Positions 48,286-57,371 of a stretch of 64,000 bases of DNA are shown one piece after another (position 1 is the stretch's first letter; each line of letters opens with the position of its first letter). A program made the translations under genes and the position numbers. The notes under the pieces were generated by a model, which had not been told where the DNA came from, searched no databases, and was given only the letters and a program-made list of their open reading frames with translations. Source of the DNA: Pseudovibrio japonicus (lineage in GTDB: Bacteria > Pseudomonadota > Alphaproteobacteria > Rhizobiales > Stappiaceae); the NCBI RefSeq assembly GCF_014651595.1, contig NZ_BMXE01000004.1, positions 520,129 to 584,128 on the forward strand. Direction: 5' to 3'.

Positions 48286-49518
48286 TTAGAAGGTCTTCTG
48301 AACCCTAAACAGCGCACTGCCCTCATCAAAGTCTTTCGTCTCCTCTGGCGAAGTCCTCACATATCCAAAGTCAACACCCATCTCCAGACCTGTTACCGGC
48401 GACCAGACAAGATCCCAATCCAGCGATACCCGGTTAAAGTCAGGAAGCGGTGCCCCAGTCGGCGTATCAACCACCGCGTAACTGGCATCAAAGTCCGTCC
48501 TCACATCAGGCGTTACATAGTGAGTAAATCCGCCGGAGAAAGACAATGCCTCTGTCTTACGGGTATCACCACCAATGTAGTAGGCATCAAAAACCTCATC
48601 GTCATCAATGCCCGCGTAGGAGACAGCACCATTTCCGTATTGGAACTGCAAAGCCATTGCATCCTGACTGCCGAGCTGTGGTAGATTGATAATCGCCCCT
48701 GCCCCAACTGCCCATCCAACTTCACCCGGAACATACGCCGCCTCAGGCCGAATATGCGTCGCAGCAGCCGACAGCTTCGCACTCCCCCAGTCGCCATCCA
48801 TCCGGAACGCAGCCACCGCATCCGGCGCTTTATTTCCGGCCCTACCATTCTCGCCTTCAACACCGGTAAACACACCGTGCGCACGGTAAACAGGATCTTC
48901 GACAGAAACGGTTACAGAAACACCGTCATCAAACACTTCCGTGTATGCCGCAGACCACGAGTTCGCATCCGACCAGTCGCGATGCACGGAGCCAAACGTG
49001 GCGCCCGTAAAGAAGTCAAACAAAGAGCCAGTGCGCCCAATGGTAAAGCCACCGAACTGAATATAAGCCTTATTCAGATCCATGATCGGGGACTCCCCAT
49101 AGCGTTCACTGTCTGAATCCACGGTGGCCCGCAGCTCTGAGAACGCACGAACAAACCCGAACTCTGTATCAGATCTCGCATCCATACGGATGTAAGACCG
49201 CGCGCGAAATCGCATTGAATTCAGATCTCTGCCTTGCGGACTATCATCAACAACACCGCCCCAGTTCTGCGGTTTGTCCGCAAAACGCCGATAGAGCGCG
49301 TCGGTCCGCACTCGTCCACTCAAACGAAGACAAGTCTGCGTTCCGGGGATATAGAAAAAGCCCTCACCATAAGCATCGCAGACCTGCACGTAATCCAGTG
49401 GCTCCACCAGATTGACCGGCTCCGAACTGGCTCGATAAACAGGTTTAGGCAAATCTGTAGCCTGTGCTGCAGCTCCGAATGACAGCAAGACCGGCAGGAA
49501 TATCAGCTTTTTCGTCAT
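48286..49518 (-). CDS. Porin 1 (Rhizobiales Omp2b/RopA-like)
   Basis: A 410-residue outer-membrane beta-barrel of the alphaproteobacterial porin family. A signal peptide (MTKKLIFLPVLLSFGAAAQA) is followed by TDLPKPV, a linker and the conserved start LDYVQVCDAYGEGFFYIPG, then TCLRLSGRVRTD. It keeps both conserved cysteines (V-C-D and T-C-L). The last residues end in FRVQKTF, a barrel-closing aromatic. ATG at 49518 follows GGAGG; upstream in-frame starts lack a site. It is the most different in sequence of the four paralogues. Confidence 0.93.
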   Translation of the reverse strand: MTKKLIFLPVLLSFGAAAQATDLPKPVYRASSEPVNLVEPLDYVQVCDAYGEGFFYIPGTQTCLRLSGRVRTDALYRRFADKPQNWGGVVDDSPQGRDLNSMRFRARSYIRMDARSDTEFGFVRAFSELRATVDSDSERYGESPIMDLNKAYIQFGGFTIGRTGSLFDFFTGATFGSVHRDWSDANSWSAAYTEVFDDGVSVTVSVEDPVYRAHGVFTGVEGENGRAGNKAPDAVAAFRMDGDWGSAKLSAAATHIRPEAAYVPGEVGWAVGAGAIINLPQLGSQDAMALQFQYGNGAVSYAGIDDDEVFDAYYIGGDTRKTEALSFSGGFTHYVTPDVRTDFDASYAVVDTPTGAPLPDFNRVSLDWDLVWSPVTGLEMGVDFGYVRTSPEETKDFDEGSALFRVQKTF

Positions 49519-49772
49519 AGTATTAAACCTCCATCCGTCACTCGGAGTAGTCCAATGCCCACAACTGCAGCGAACAAAATAAGCTGCAATGACTACCCCT
49601 GTGCAACTAGACAATTACGCCAAGGTTCAATTTTCGCAATTACTATAGATTGGTCAGGATTTTCTCACCCAACTGAAATACACAAAGGGTTTAACTGAGA
49701 AAAATTTCACAGTTTAAGAGATAGCCAAAGCCTATTAATCATTAAAAACTTGAGGAAGAGGCACAAATGGGA
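49519..49772. other. Porin 1 promoter region
   Basis: A region of about 250 bases upstream of the porin 1 start with its ribosome-binding site at the left edge. It is AT-rich. I see no further clear element. Confidence 0.35.
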
Positions 49773-49801
49773 AAGCCCGACGGGTTGGAACCGCCGGGCT
49801 T
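49773..49801 (-). terminator. Terminator of porin 2, homologous to that of porin 4
   Basis: AAGCCCG and CGGGCTT arms around an inner CGG/CCG make a strong hairpin. The sequence and its flank (GAGACTG, then AGATCAGGATAT) resemble those after porin 4 at 54146, so the unit including its 3' end seems to have been duplicated. Confidence 0.6.
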
Positions 49802-49960
49802 GAGAGACTGATTGAAAGATCAGGATATATGAACTTCAACCAGATATAGTTTAAAAGGTTTTGAGCAAAACCAAAACACATAAAATCTTGAAGTAGCACC
49901 TATCTATACACCCTGCATATGCAAGTCTGTGGCAGGTATCACATCAAGGCTTTATAAGGT

Positions 49961-49987
49961 GGCTCCGGCGACACCGCCGCCGAAGCC
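49961..49987 (-). terminator. Second hairpin just downstream of porin 2
   Basis: A ten-base GC stem (GGCTCCGGCG with CGCCGAAGCC, one wobble) lies 16 bases after the porin 2 stop. It lacks a T-run. It may protect the mRNA 3' end or help terminate. Confidence 0.45.
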
Positions 49988-50003
49988 ATCATTCTAAGAT
50001 ATC

Positions 50004-51059
50004 TTAGAAGGAGTACTGTACGCGTGTACCAACTTTGATCTCTTCATTGTCGTTGGAGTCATCACCCCAACCTGCAGCAACTGCGAAGGAAAGACCAGTA
50101 ACTGGAGTATAAACAACGGAAGCATCAATTCCGGTGCGGTCGTAGTCGGCTGCTCCCTGGTCAAGTGACAGATAGGAGAAGTCGAGCATAGCAGATACTT
50201 TATCGCTCAGATCACCCTTAACACCACCACCAACGTTGAAGCCAGTTACACCAGCTGCGTCTGTGAAGCCGGATTCAGCTGCTCCGCCGATATATGAAAC
50301 GGCCTGATCAGCGTATTGTGCCTGGAAGCTTGCTTCGATGCCTTCCATAGCAGTGACTGTCACGCTAGCGCTGAGAGCATAACCGTAGTCATCGCCATCA
50401 TACGCATGCGTCGCTGCAGAGAGCTTCGCGCTACCCCAGCCCTGAGATACAGAAAGTGCCCCTACGAAATCTGCACGGTTGTTAGCGCCACCACGTTCAG
50501 TGGAGTCTTCGATAGAAGCAGTCAGAGACAGACCATTACCCAGATCAGCAGTGTAACCAATCAACAACGGATAGGTTTCGGAGAAATTCTGAGAAACCGG
50601 AGCAATCCAAGTGTAACCTGTAAAGGCATCAAACTGGGAAAGCGTATCACCAATCAGAAGTGAACCAGACTCGAAGCCGAGCTGCACGTACACATCATCG
50701 ATAATTACTGTGTCGTTGCCATCCTGGTCGTGGTTAGCAAGGAACGCAGTGTAAGTTTCGATCGTAGCGAACTCAGTTGTAGTCATGGAATTGAAGTACA
50801 GGTAGCCACGAGCGTAGGCTTTGTACGGGTTAGCATCATCCAGACCATGCTTCAGGTTATGAGACACGAAGTTTGTACGAATACGACCGCCGAGCTTGAT
50901 GCAGGTGTCTTTACCTGGCAGCTGGAAGTAACCAGCGCCAAAAGCGTCACAGGCCTGAACGTAGTTTACTGGCTCGGCAACTACTGGAAGGTCAGCAGCC
51001 ATTGCTGGAGTTGCAGCTGCAGCAGCTGCTGCTGCGAGTGCGATTTTCTTGAAGTTCAT
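50004..51059 (-). CDS. Porin 2
   Basis: A 351-residue porin with an Ala-rich signal peptide (MNFKKIALAAAAAAAATPA) and the mature start AADLPVVAEPVNYVQACD. Both cysteines are kept (QACDAFG and DTCIKL). The end VGTRVQYSF carries the C-terminal Phe. It is very like porin 3 in its first part, so the pair are recent duplicates. ATG at 51059 follows GGGAAGCTTGTG. An 18-base perfect palindrome (49992-50009) overlaps its stop codon. Confidence 0.93.
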   Translation of the reverse strand: MNFKKIALAAAAAAAATPAMAADLPVVAEPVNYVQACDAFGAGYFQLPGKDTCIKLGGRIRTNFVSHNLKHGLDDANPYKAYARGYLYFNSMTTTEFATIETYTAFLANHDQDGNDTVIIDDVYVQLGFESGSLLIGDTLSQFDAFTGYTWIAPVSQNFSETYPLLIGYTADLGNGLSLTASIEDSTERGGANNRADFVGALSVSQGWGSAKLSAATHAYDGDDYGYALSASVTVTAMEGIEASFQAQYADQAVSYIGGAAESGFTDAAGVTGFNVGGGVKGDLSDKVSAMLDFSYLSLDQGAADYDRTGIDASVVYTPVTGLSFAVAAGWGDDSNDNEEIKVGTRVQYSF

Positions 51060-51877
51060 CACAAGCTTCCCATAATAAGGATTTTAAACTTTATTTAAAA
51101 CAGATCATCAAACCGCAACTCTGGTGCGAACACCGTCATCAAACGCGTCTGAACTGTCCCCTCGAACCCTCCGCCTCAAATCAAGCCCTAGCTGATGAGA
51201 AAGCCCCCTGAAGGTTCGTGAGGAGAAATTACAATATCAGTAGCTTTAGGCAAGCCCGTATAGGTTACTTGATTGCCTATTTCTACTTGTGATTTTTGAC
51301 ATGTGTATTTTTTGCAACAGAAGGATCGGGCAAACCACGATATACAGGACACAACAGCATCCCCAGACTGTTAGAAAATTATTTGGAGGTTTCGGGCAAC
51401 CACCTAAAGAGAATGAAAAATTATTCATTATCTTCAGTATATTAACATCAACAACACTTTCACCAACCAAGAAATTGGATCTACTTACATCACGTTCCAA
51501 ACGTTCATTGGTATCTACTCCCTTGAGTCTAGTAAATGTGAATAAGGTATCAATAGAATTAGGCAATCATGGAAAGATAACGCATTTCCTGACGATAGGA
51601 TGCAGCAGGATCACGGAGGCGCACAGCAATTCAAACAGACCAAATCTCTAAGTAGGATCAGGCATACCGTCACATTGAGGAACGTCATTGATGTACGGTT
51701 CTTCAAAACACCAAACTGCAGAACCAATAGCAGGGCACAACCAAAGAAGCACCGCTCCACTGGGTAGCCTGGGAACCGCTAACGAAGCTTGAGTGGCACG
51801 GAGCTCTCAAACCTGCTGCGGGCGGCATAGCCCGCCTCACCCGCACTCGCGATAAGCAGAAGACAAAAAGTCAAAGA
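51060..51877. other. Region upstream of porin 2, low coding signal
   Basis: About 820 bases with only overlapping short frames on both strands (for example 51289-51651 plus and 51246-51566 minus) that lack ribosome-binding sites and family likeness. Near the right end is a small GC hairpin (about 51818-51843). It looks like AT-rich intergenic DNA. Confidence 0.4.
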
Positions 51878-51941
51878 CCTCCACCAGAGGTGGAGGTTTG
51901 AAACGCCTCACTTGAACCACTTAAAGTGGTTTAACTAGCGC

Positions 51942-52376
51942 TCAAGAATTCAATTTAAACAGGTCGCTGTAGTCACTCGCCTTATCCTTTTTCTCCGGAT
52001 TTTGGGTATAGCGTCTAACGACCTGTTCTTGATAGCCCGTGGTTGAGACAAAGTATCCCCGCGCCCAAAAATGATACCCTTTGCAGCACCGTTTCCTCGC
52101 ATACTTATTGGCAACTCAAAGTGAGGTCTTGCCCCTCAAGAACCCAACAATGTGAGAGACTGAGTATTTGGGTGGGATCGAGATCAGCATATGTACATGG
52201 TCTGGCATGAGCTCACCCTCCTCAGTCCGACAACCTTTCTGCAAGGTTAAACTAACAAACCAATCTTTCAGTTCTCTTCGTAACTCACCGTAAAGACGCT
52301 TTGTCCGGTACTTACTCGGAAAGACAACGTGATATTTGCAGTCCCACGTGCTGTAGTTAAGGTGATCGGTATCCAT
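51942..52376 (-). pseudogene. tnpA: IS200-type TnpA with a nonsense mutation
   Basis: The Y1-HUH transposase frame is 144 codons and continuous except for one in-frame TGA at 52116-52118. Before it lie the family start STWDCKYHVVFPSKYR, the HUH motif MPDHVHMLISIPP and VGFLRGKTSL. After it come the expected ANKYARKRCCKGYHFWARGY and FVSTTGYQEQVVRRY. The reading frame stays in phase through the stop, so it is a point mutation. The catalytic Tyr would lie in the downstream part (STTGYQE), so the short product would lack it. Confidence 0.88.
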
Positions 52377-52383
52377 AAAAAAC

Positions 52384-52433
52384 CCTCCCTGCTTCTTCGT
52401 TCAAAGGCCACGCCAATGGCCCAAGCAGGGAGG
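52384..52433 (-). promoter_or_regulatory. Hairpin that hides the tnpA ribosome-binding site
   Basis: In the tnpA leader AAGCAGGGAGG (with the ribosome-binding GGGAGG, seven bases before ATG) is exactly complementary to CCTCCCTGCTT 28 bases upstream. A further short stem (GGCCA/TGGCC) lies between. The structure matches the known translational repression of Salmonella IS200 tnpA in layout. Confidence 0.75.
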
Positions 52434-52498
52434 TCTCTTACTGAGAATGTGGAACTCTTGCAGTCCTCCACCGGAGGTGGAGGATTATTTTGCTTACA

Positions 52499-52534
52499 AC
52501 AAAAAACCCCGACAACGTCAGTTGCCGAGGCTTT
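52499..52534 (-). terminator. Terminator of porin 3
   Basis: On the minus strand CCTCGGCAAC and GTTGTCGGGG pair with wobbles around a four-base loop and run into six T residues, 44 bases beyond the porin 3 stop. Confidence 0.85.
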
Positions 52535-52577
52535 CTGAAACTAAATGGCGATCAAGCCATTAAATTTTTACACCAGA

Positions 52578-53627
52578 TTAGAAGGTGTACTGTACACGAG
52601 CACCGATCTGGGAGGTCTCTGTGTCTTTGTCTGCATTGTCAGAGTTTGCGTCTGCATAACCTGCTGCAACAGCGAAGGTTAGGCCGGAAACCGGGCTGTA
52701 TGCCAAAGAACCATTGATTGCAGTGGTGTTCTCGTCGTTGTCGTTATCCAGATCCTGATAAGAAACGTCGAGAGCAGCAGTCAGTTTTTCGGTCAGAGGA
52801 ACTTCAACACCGCCGGAAAGTGCGTAACCGGTCTCTGCAGCATCTGCAGCGATGTAGCTACCAGCTTCATCGGCGTATTGTGCCTGGAAGGTGAACTCAG
52901 CGCCTTCGGCCAGCATGTCAAGGTTGATTGCAGCGGTTGCGCCTACTGCGTAACCGTAGTCATCGCCATCTTGGTTATGAGCAGCACCAGCTACCTTGAA
53001 AGAGCCCCAACCCTGGGAGATCTTCAATGCACCAACGATGTCTGCTGCGTTATCTTCACCACCACGGTAGGAAGAATCTTCAACAGAAACAGTCGCTGTC
53101 AGACCTGAACCAAGGTCAGCTGTGAAGGAACCCTGCAGGGTAGACTGATCAGAATAGGCGTTGCCGACTGGGCCAATCCAAGTGTAACCGGTGAAGGCAT
53201 CGAATGCAGAACCTTCACGACCAAACAGGAAAGAACCGTAGTCCATACCGAGCTGAACGTAAACATCGCCAGCTTCGATGGCTTCCTCGGTGTCATCGTC
53301 AGACCACTTTGCAGTCAGCTCTGTGTAGGTCTTGATTGTACCAATTTCAGAGTTGGTCATGGATGTGAAATACAGGTAGCCTTTTGAGTAAGCATCGTAC
53401 TCGTCAGCTTCATCGTCGGAGATGTTACCGGATACGACCTGCGCACGGATACGACCGCCGAGCTGGATGCAGGTGTCTTTGCCTGGAAGCTGGAAGTAAC
53501 CAGCGCCGAATGCGTCACATGCCTGTACGTAGTTTACTGGCTCAGCAGCCATAGGCAGATCTGCAGCCTGTGCAGAAGTTGCAGCTGCAGCAGCTGCAGC
53601 AGCGAGTGCAATAGTTTTAACGTTCAT
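52578..53627 (-). CDS. Porin 3
   Basis: A 349-residue porin. The signal peptide MNVKTIALAAAAAAAATSA is rich in Ala and is followed by AADLPMAAEPVNYVQACDAF, nearly the same as porin 2; both cysteines are present. The C-terminus GARVQYTF closes the barrel. ATG at 53627 follows GGTCAGGATT; the longer frame upstream (43 extra residues) has no site and no signal-like sequence. Its loops differ from those of porin 2, hinting at altered pores. Confidence 0.93.
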   Translation of the reverse strand: MNVKTIALAAAAAAAATSAQAADLPMAAEPVNYVQACDAFGAGYFQLPGKDTCIQLGGRIRAQVVSGNISDDEADEYDAYSKGYLYFTSMTNSEIGTIKTYTELTAKWSDDDTEEAIEAGDVYVQLGMDYGSFLFGREGSAFDAFTGYTWIGPVGNAYSDQSTLQGSFTADLGSGLTATVSVEDSSYRGGEDNAADIVGALKISQGWGSFKVAGAAHNQDGDDYGYAVGATAAINLDMLAEGAEFTFQAQYADEAGSYIAADAAETGYALSGGVEVPLTEKLTAALDVSYQDLDNDNDENTTAINGSLAYSPVSGLTFAVAAGYADANSDNADKDTETSQIGARVQYTF

Positions 53628-54145
53628 AATCCTGACCTTCCAATGTCTCTCAATGAAAGAAAAAATTGGCGTGACCTGTTTGGAGCAGCTCACATTTCTT
53701 CTTTTCCCAGCGACACGAGAACCTGAAAGGCTCGCCACAATCTGGCAAAACATCCAATCGGCTCGACCGCGTCAATGGATATATAGATGCCTGAGGCGAT
53801 GGAGGATCGCAATATCAACCTAGTGGTTTGGAAGGGGTGAGACATCACCACGTCAAAATGGTGTGTTTTTTTTGACACAATAGCTTTTGCATGAAGCAGC
53901 TCGAACACCCCCAACAAGCTTAGTTGGAAGTCATTCTAAACCATCACAACTGATTGTAATAAAAGGAAATTTAATACTCCCGGTTCACCGTTTGGGCAAA
54001 TCGGAGTTCATTTAAAATACATCCTTCAGAAGCGCCTAGAGAAATTGGCTCTCTGGGGATTAAAAATGGCGTTGAAATTTAAAGAGCAAACTCGCAGTAG
54101 AAATAGGCAAGTCAATATCTTGCGCATCCAAATTGAACACGGGAA
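53628..54145. other. Region upstream of porin 3
   Basis: AT-rich intergenic region holding the porin 3 promoter. A 75-codon minus-strand frame lacks support. I see no clear element. Confidence 0.35.
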
Positions 54146-54170
54146 CCCGGTGGTTTTGGACACCACCGGG
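54146..54170 (-). terminator. Hairpin downstream of porin 4
   Basis: Nine-base perfect stem (CCCGGTGGT with ACCACCGGG) around a seven-base loop, 66 bases beyond the porin 4 stop. The T-run is weak. Its flank is similar to the one after porin 2. Confidence 0.6.
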
Positions 54171-54235
54171 AATAAGAGACATTGGAAAATCAGGATTATT
54201 GACAGTCCAATGAGGTTCTAAGGCCTAAGTAGGTC

Positions 54236-55381
54236 TTAGAAAGAACGCTGAACGCGGAGGTTCACTGTAGCAGCATCGGTTTTGTCGCCACCATCTACGT
54301 CTTCCTGTTTCCAGCCAGCACCTGCAGAGAACAACAAACCTTCAACCGGGCGGAATTCAAGAGAACCTGCAACAACCAGTTCGTTAAAGTCAGCCGGAGC
54401 TACTCCGTTGCCGTATTCTACGTCGAGGTAAGAAGCTTCGATGCCGGAAGCGATCTCGGACGTCCAATTATGCATGTAGCCACCAGCAACAGACCATGCC
54501 TTATTGGTTTTCAGCTTGCCACCAGTAGATACAACAGCATCAGTTGTGTCATCAGCACCAACATAAGCCAGCGCGCCATCTGCATAGGCAGCCTGGAAGT
54601 TGATGACGTCGCCTGGTGCGATCATGTCGAGATTAATACCGAAACCAGCAGAAACGCCGTAGCCAACTTCAGACGTGTCCACACCTACAGCGCCAACCTT
54701 GGTCACAGCGCCGGACAGGCCAGCCCAACCCCAACCTTGGTTCAGAAGTGCTTTCGCAACAAAGGAAGGTACGGTGTTACCTGCTTCAGTGCCCTCGTAG
54801 ATGCCATGCTGGCGATCAGAGTTGTCTTCAATAGAACCAGCAATCGTCAGACCATTTGCCAGAGCATAGGTGTAAGACGCCTGCCAAACGGTGTCGTCAG
54901 AGAGGTGACGGTCAAATACGTTGGTTGCCAGCTCACCGGTCCAAAGATCAAATGCAGAAGTTGCACGACCAAAAGTCAGACCACCGACCTGCACATAACC
55001 TTTGTCCAGCGTAACACCTTCGTTGTCGCGGGCATCAGTGTCAGAAGTAAACTGAAAATCAGCGAACGTGCGGATCAGCCCCAGTTCAGACTGAGTGCGA
55101 GTGTCAACGCGGATGTTTGCACGTGCACGGAAGTTCTGGTGGTTGTCTTTCTTCTTATAATCTTCGTCTTTGGTCAGGTCGTTGAATTTTGCTTCAACAC
55201 GTACTTGACCGCCGATTTTAATTGCAGTTTCAGTACCTGGCAGAACGAAGAAGCCTGCACCGTATGCATCGTCGATGCGAACGTAGTCTACGGGTGCGAT
55301 ATCAACCGGAAGATCAGCAGCCTGACCGGAAGTTGCAGTAGCCGCAGCAGCTGCTGCGATGGCGATTGCCTTAATATTCAT
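54236..55381 (-). CDS. Porin 4, without the conserved cysteines
   Basis: A 381-residue porin with signal peptide MNIKAIAIAAAAAATATSG and mature start AADLPVDIAPVDYVRIDDAY. The two cysteines that its three paralogues share are both absent: it reads RIDDAYG and ETAIKIGGQ. The rest of the family pattern (AGFFVLPG and GGQVRVE) is intact, as is the final VQRSF. The loops are longer and different in sequence. ATG at 55381 is chosen because it starts the signal peptide; an upstream ATG gives five more residues. Confidence 0.93.
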   Translation of the reverse strand: MNIKAIAIAAAAAATATSGQAADLPVDIAPVDYVRIDDAYGAGFFVLPGTETAIKIGGQVRVEAKFNDLTKDEDYKKKDNHQNFRARANIRVDTRTQSELGLIRTFADFQFTSDTDARDNEGVTLDKGYVQVGGLTFGRATSAFDLWTGELATNVFDRHLSDDTVWQASYTYALANGLTIAGSIEDNSDRQHGIYEGTEAGNTVPSFVAKALLNQGWGWAGLSGAVTKVGAVGVDTSEVGYGVSAGFGINLDMIAPGDVINFQAAYADGALAYVGADDTTDAVVSTGGKLKTNKAWSVAGGYMHNWTSEIASGIEASYLDVEYGNGVAPADFNELVVAGSLEFRPVEGLLFSAGAGWKQEDVDGGDKTDAATVNLRVQRSF

Positions 55382-56663
55382 AGTACTAACTTTCATTACA
55401 ACCAGAGCAGTTCGACCCCACGCCGATGCTTATTCTGCTCTGGCTCCCCATTTGCACATGCCGACTAAAGCGATGTTTGAAACATCATACTTTGCCGCGG
55501 ACACCGCCAAGTGCGCCCTGCGCTGTTCACATCATCAATATTTGTGATCGTTCGATTTTAATCAATAACTCAGATAAGCCTTATGAATCATCAAAATTAG
55601 ATGTGGCACAAATAACACATGAAAATTCAGGGATAGAATGAGCGCAACATCGGCCACAAGCACCACAGCTCGGCACCTTCAAAAGCAACCTCATAGAACT
55701 TTAACGTCAATTTTCGTGATATGCGGGCAACACTAAGTATTTGCGATGGCCATCGGCGATTGAAGAAGTATAATTTCGCGCGAAATGTAGTGCTTTCAGC
55801 GCAAACTTCTCCTACCCAGCCATCCTGTCGCCAGCGAGTCTTGGTGAGTTACATCGACAAGACATCACAACATCTACATATGAAATACATATCAATATAT
55901 CTTATGTATTAACCGATAAGCTTCACGAAACATCAAATAACTTTATTATTTCAATGGCTTAGATAAAATACCTTCGAATATGCATCACCAACCTGCGAAA
56001 AACCGACCGTGCTGACAATTTCCGAACGATGTGGACAATCCAGCTTCTTCCGATGCTTTTCGAGCATAAAACACTTCACCCATCACAGGATGTAGCCGGG
56101 CAACCTCTCACCTAGGCCCCCCTCTCCCCGTAAAATCAGGAGGCAGCTCCAAACTCCAACTTTAATGAGTTGGCTAAGCAGCCTTCTTGAAAGCTGCTCG
56201 ACCACGAAATCACGACAAAAAGCAGGAAACTCGAAGAAAGGATATCGCCCTTCTCAGGCCTGATGCGCCTGACCGCCATCAATTGGACATGCGCCCCCAC
56301 TACGCCAACACACCAATTAGCATTGCGTGAGGCGTAACACTCTAAAGCCAACTAAGCATCGGGAAGAGAATGAGCTGTTAAATCTGTGTAACAAATCGAG
56401 CCGGCACGTCTGAAATAGCACCATCGTTGCCTACAAACTTGGAGCCGACGGCCGGTCCGTATCGCCTCCCCTCAAAGAACAACTTAGCCGGACCGCCATC
56501 AATAATTCAGCGAGAGCCACTCGGCATCGGCTGCACGACTAAACTCCACCTCACTCTCACCACCAAGAACACCAATACTAAAATCGAAGATGCTCCCTTC
56601 GACAATAGCAAAAGCACTGCACGAGCTGCATCATCACACCAACGTCAGATCCACCCGAAACGA
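55382..56663. other. Gene-poor region upstream of porin 4
   Basis: About 1.3 kb of mixed low-GC DNA. Short plus-strand frames at 55426 and 55721 lack support. A minus-strand stretch near 56410-56500 reads like protein debris (LFFEGRRYGPAVGSKFVGND), perhaps the tail of a lost gene after the FkbM gene. A 182-codon plus-strand frame from 56427 overlaps the FkbM gene on the other strand and is rejected. Confidence 0.4.
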
Positions 56664-57371
56664 TTACAGCCTCTCCCAGCATTCCCAGAGGAAAAACTCG
56701 CACCAGAGCTCACGGTGGGTCTTCTGGAGTTCATCCCGTATCGCCTCCCGTTCAGCTTCAGCGTTGGGGTAGAAGTCATGAAATTGGATAAGGAGCCGTT
56801 TCACTTTAGAAAGGCTTCCGCTGGAAATCATGTCGTTGAGGACTGGGAACTCCCCACCTTCAATATTGAGTTTCATAAGGTCAATGGTCTGGACCTCCAA
56901 TCCTTCCACGACCTCAGAGAATTTATGGAGCTGAATGAGCTCCAGCCCTGCTTCAGAAGAGCTATAGACGCTTGACCCATCTCCTTCGCGACTTAACCCC
57001 ACTCGCACATTCTTGTCAGACAAGCCGTAGTTCAGGCAGGTGACACTTGCATCTGCAGCAAATCGCCTCTGGCAATGATCAAAGAAGGGCTTTGATGGCT
57101 CGAATAGGTAGACCTGACTGCCATAACAAGCGGTGATTGTTTGCGCGTAGTCGCCACGATAACCACCAACATCAAAAACCACGCTATGTTCATCCAACGG
57201 AAAGTCATGAAGGATGTTGGTGTGCCGGTAGTATTTGCGCCAGCGTTGAATGGCAATGACCTTCGGATCTCTCAGCACCCATAGCTTGAAGATTTTGGTG
57301 AGTTTCAGAAATTGTTTGCCAAGAAGACCTTCAGGATGAAGCAAACCGTTTTTCTGTTCTGATGCAAGCAT
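56664..57371 (-). CDS. FkbM-family methyltransferase
   Basis: A 235-residue SAM-dependent methyltransferase. The SAM-binding motif I is VVFDVGGYRGDYAQTITACY, followed by VYLFEPSKPFFDHCQRRF, and the acidic EVQTIDLMKLNIEGGEFPVL with the conserved D-L-x-K-x-N-I-E-G region. LLIQFHDFYPNAEAER is also a family stretch. It methylates an oxygen of a sugar or polyketide-like acceptor in most known cases; the acceptor here is unknown. I choose ATG at 57371 with GAGG 11 bases ahead; the longer start uses TTG. It stands alone without other envelope-sugar genes. Confidence 0.88.
   Translation of the reverse strand: MLASEQKNGLLHPEGLLGKQFLKLTKIFKLWVLRDPKVIAIQRWRKYYRHTNILHDFPLDEHSVVFDVGGYRGDYAQTITACYGSQVYLFEPSKPFFDHCQRRFAADASVTCLNYGLSDKNVRVGLSREGDGSSVYSSSEAGLELIQLHKFSEVVEGLEVQTIDLMKLNIEGGEFPVLNDMISSGSLSKVKRLLIQFHDFYPNAEAEREAIRDELQKTHRELWCEFFLWECWERL

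Larger units (their letters stand above)
51878..52483 (-). mobile_element. IS200-type insertion element, interrupted transposase
   Basis: Single-gene element of the IS200/IS605 group. Near-identical stem-loops (CCTCCACC, three-base loop, GGTGGAGG) mark both ends at 51878-51896 and 52465-52483, as expected for sites recognised by the Y1 transposase. It carries no tnpB. The exact tips cannot be fixed because the element makes no target duplication. It lies between porins 2 and 3 just beyond the terminator of porin 3. Confidence 0.85.

Noticed and set aside
49992..50009. 18-base perfect palindrome at the porin 2 stop codon
   Set aside because: It overlaps the last codon and is short and AT-rich; probably chance or a minor 3'-end feature, so not listed as regulatory.
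51246..51651. Overlapping 106- and 120-codon frames on both strands
   Set aside because: Neither has a ribosome-binding site or family likeness; both lie in AT-rich intergenic DNA.
56427..56975. 182-codon plus-strand frame
   Set aside because: Its second half is the opposite strand of the FkbM gene, which has clear family motifs; the first half has no start site.
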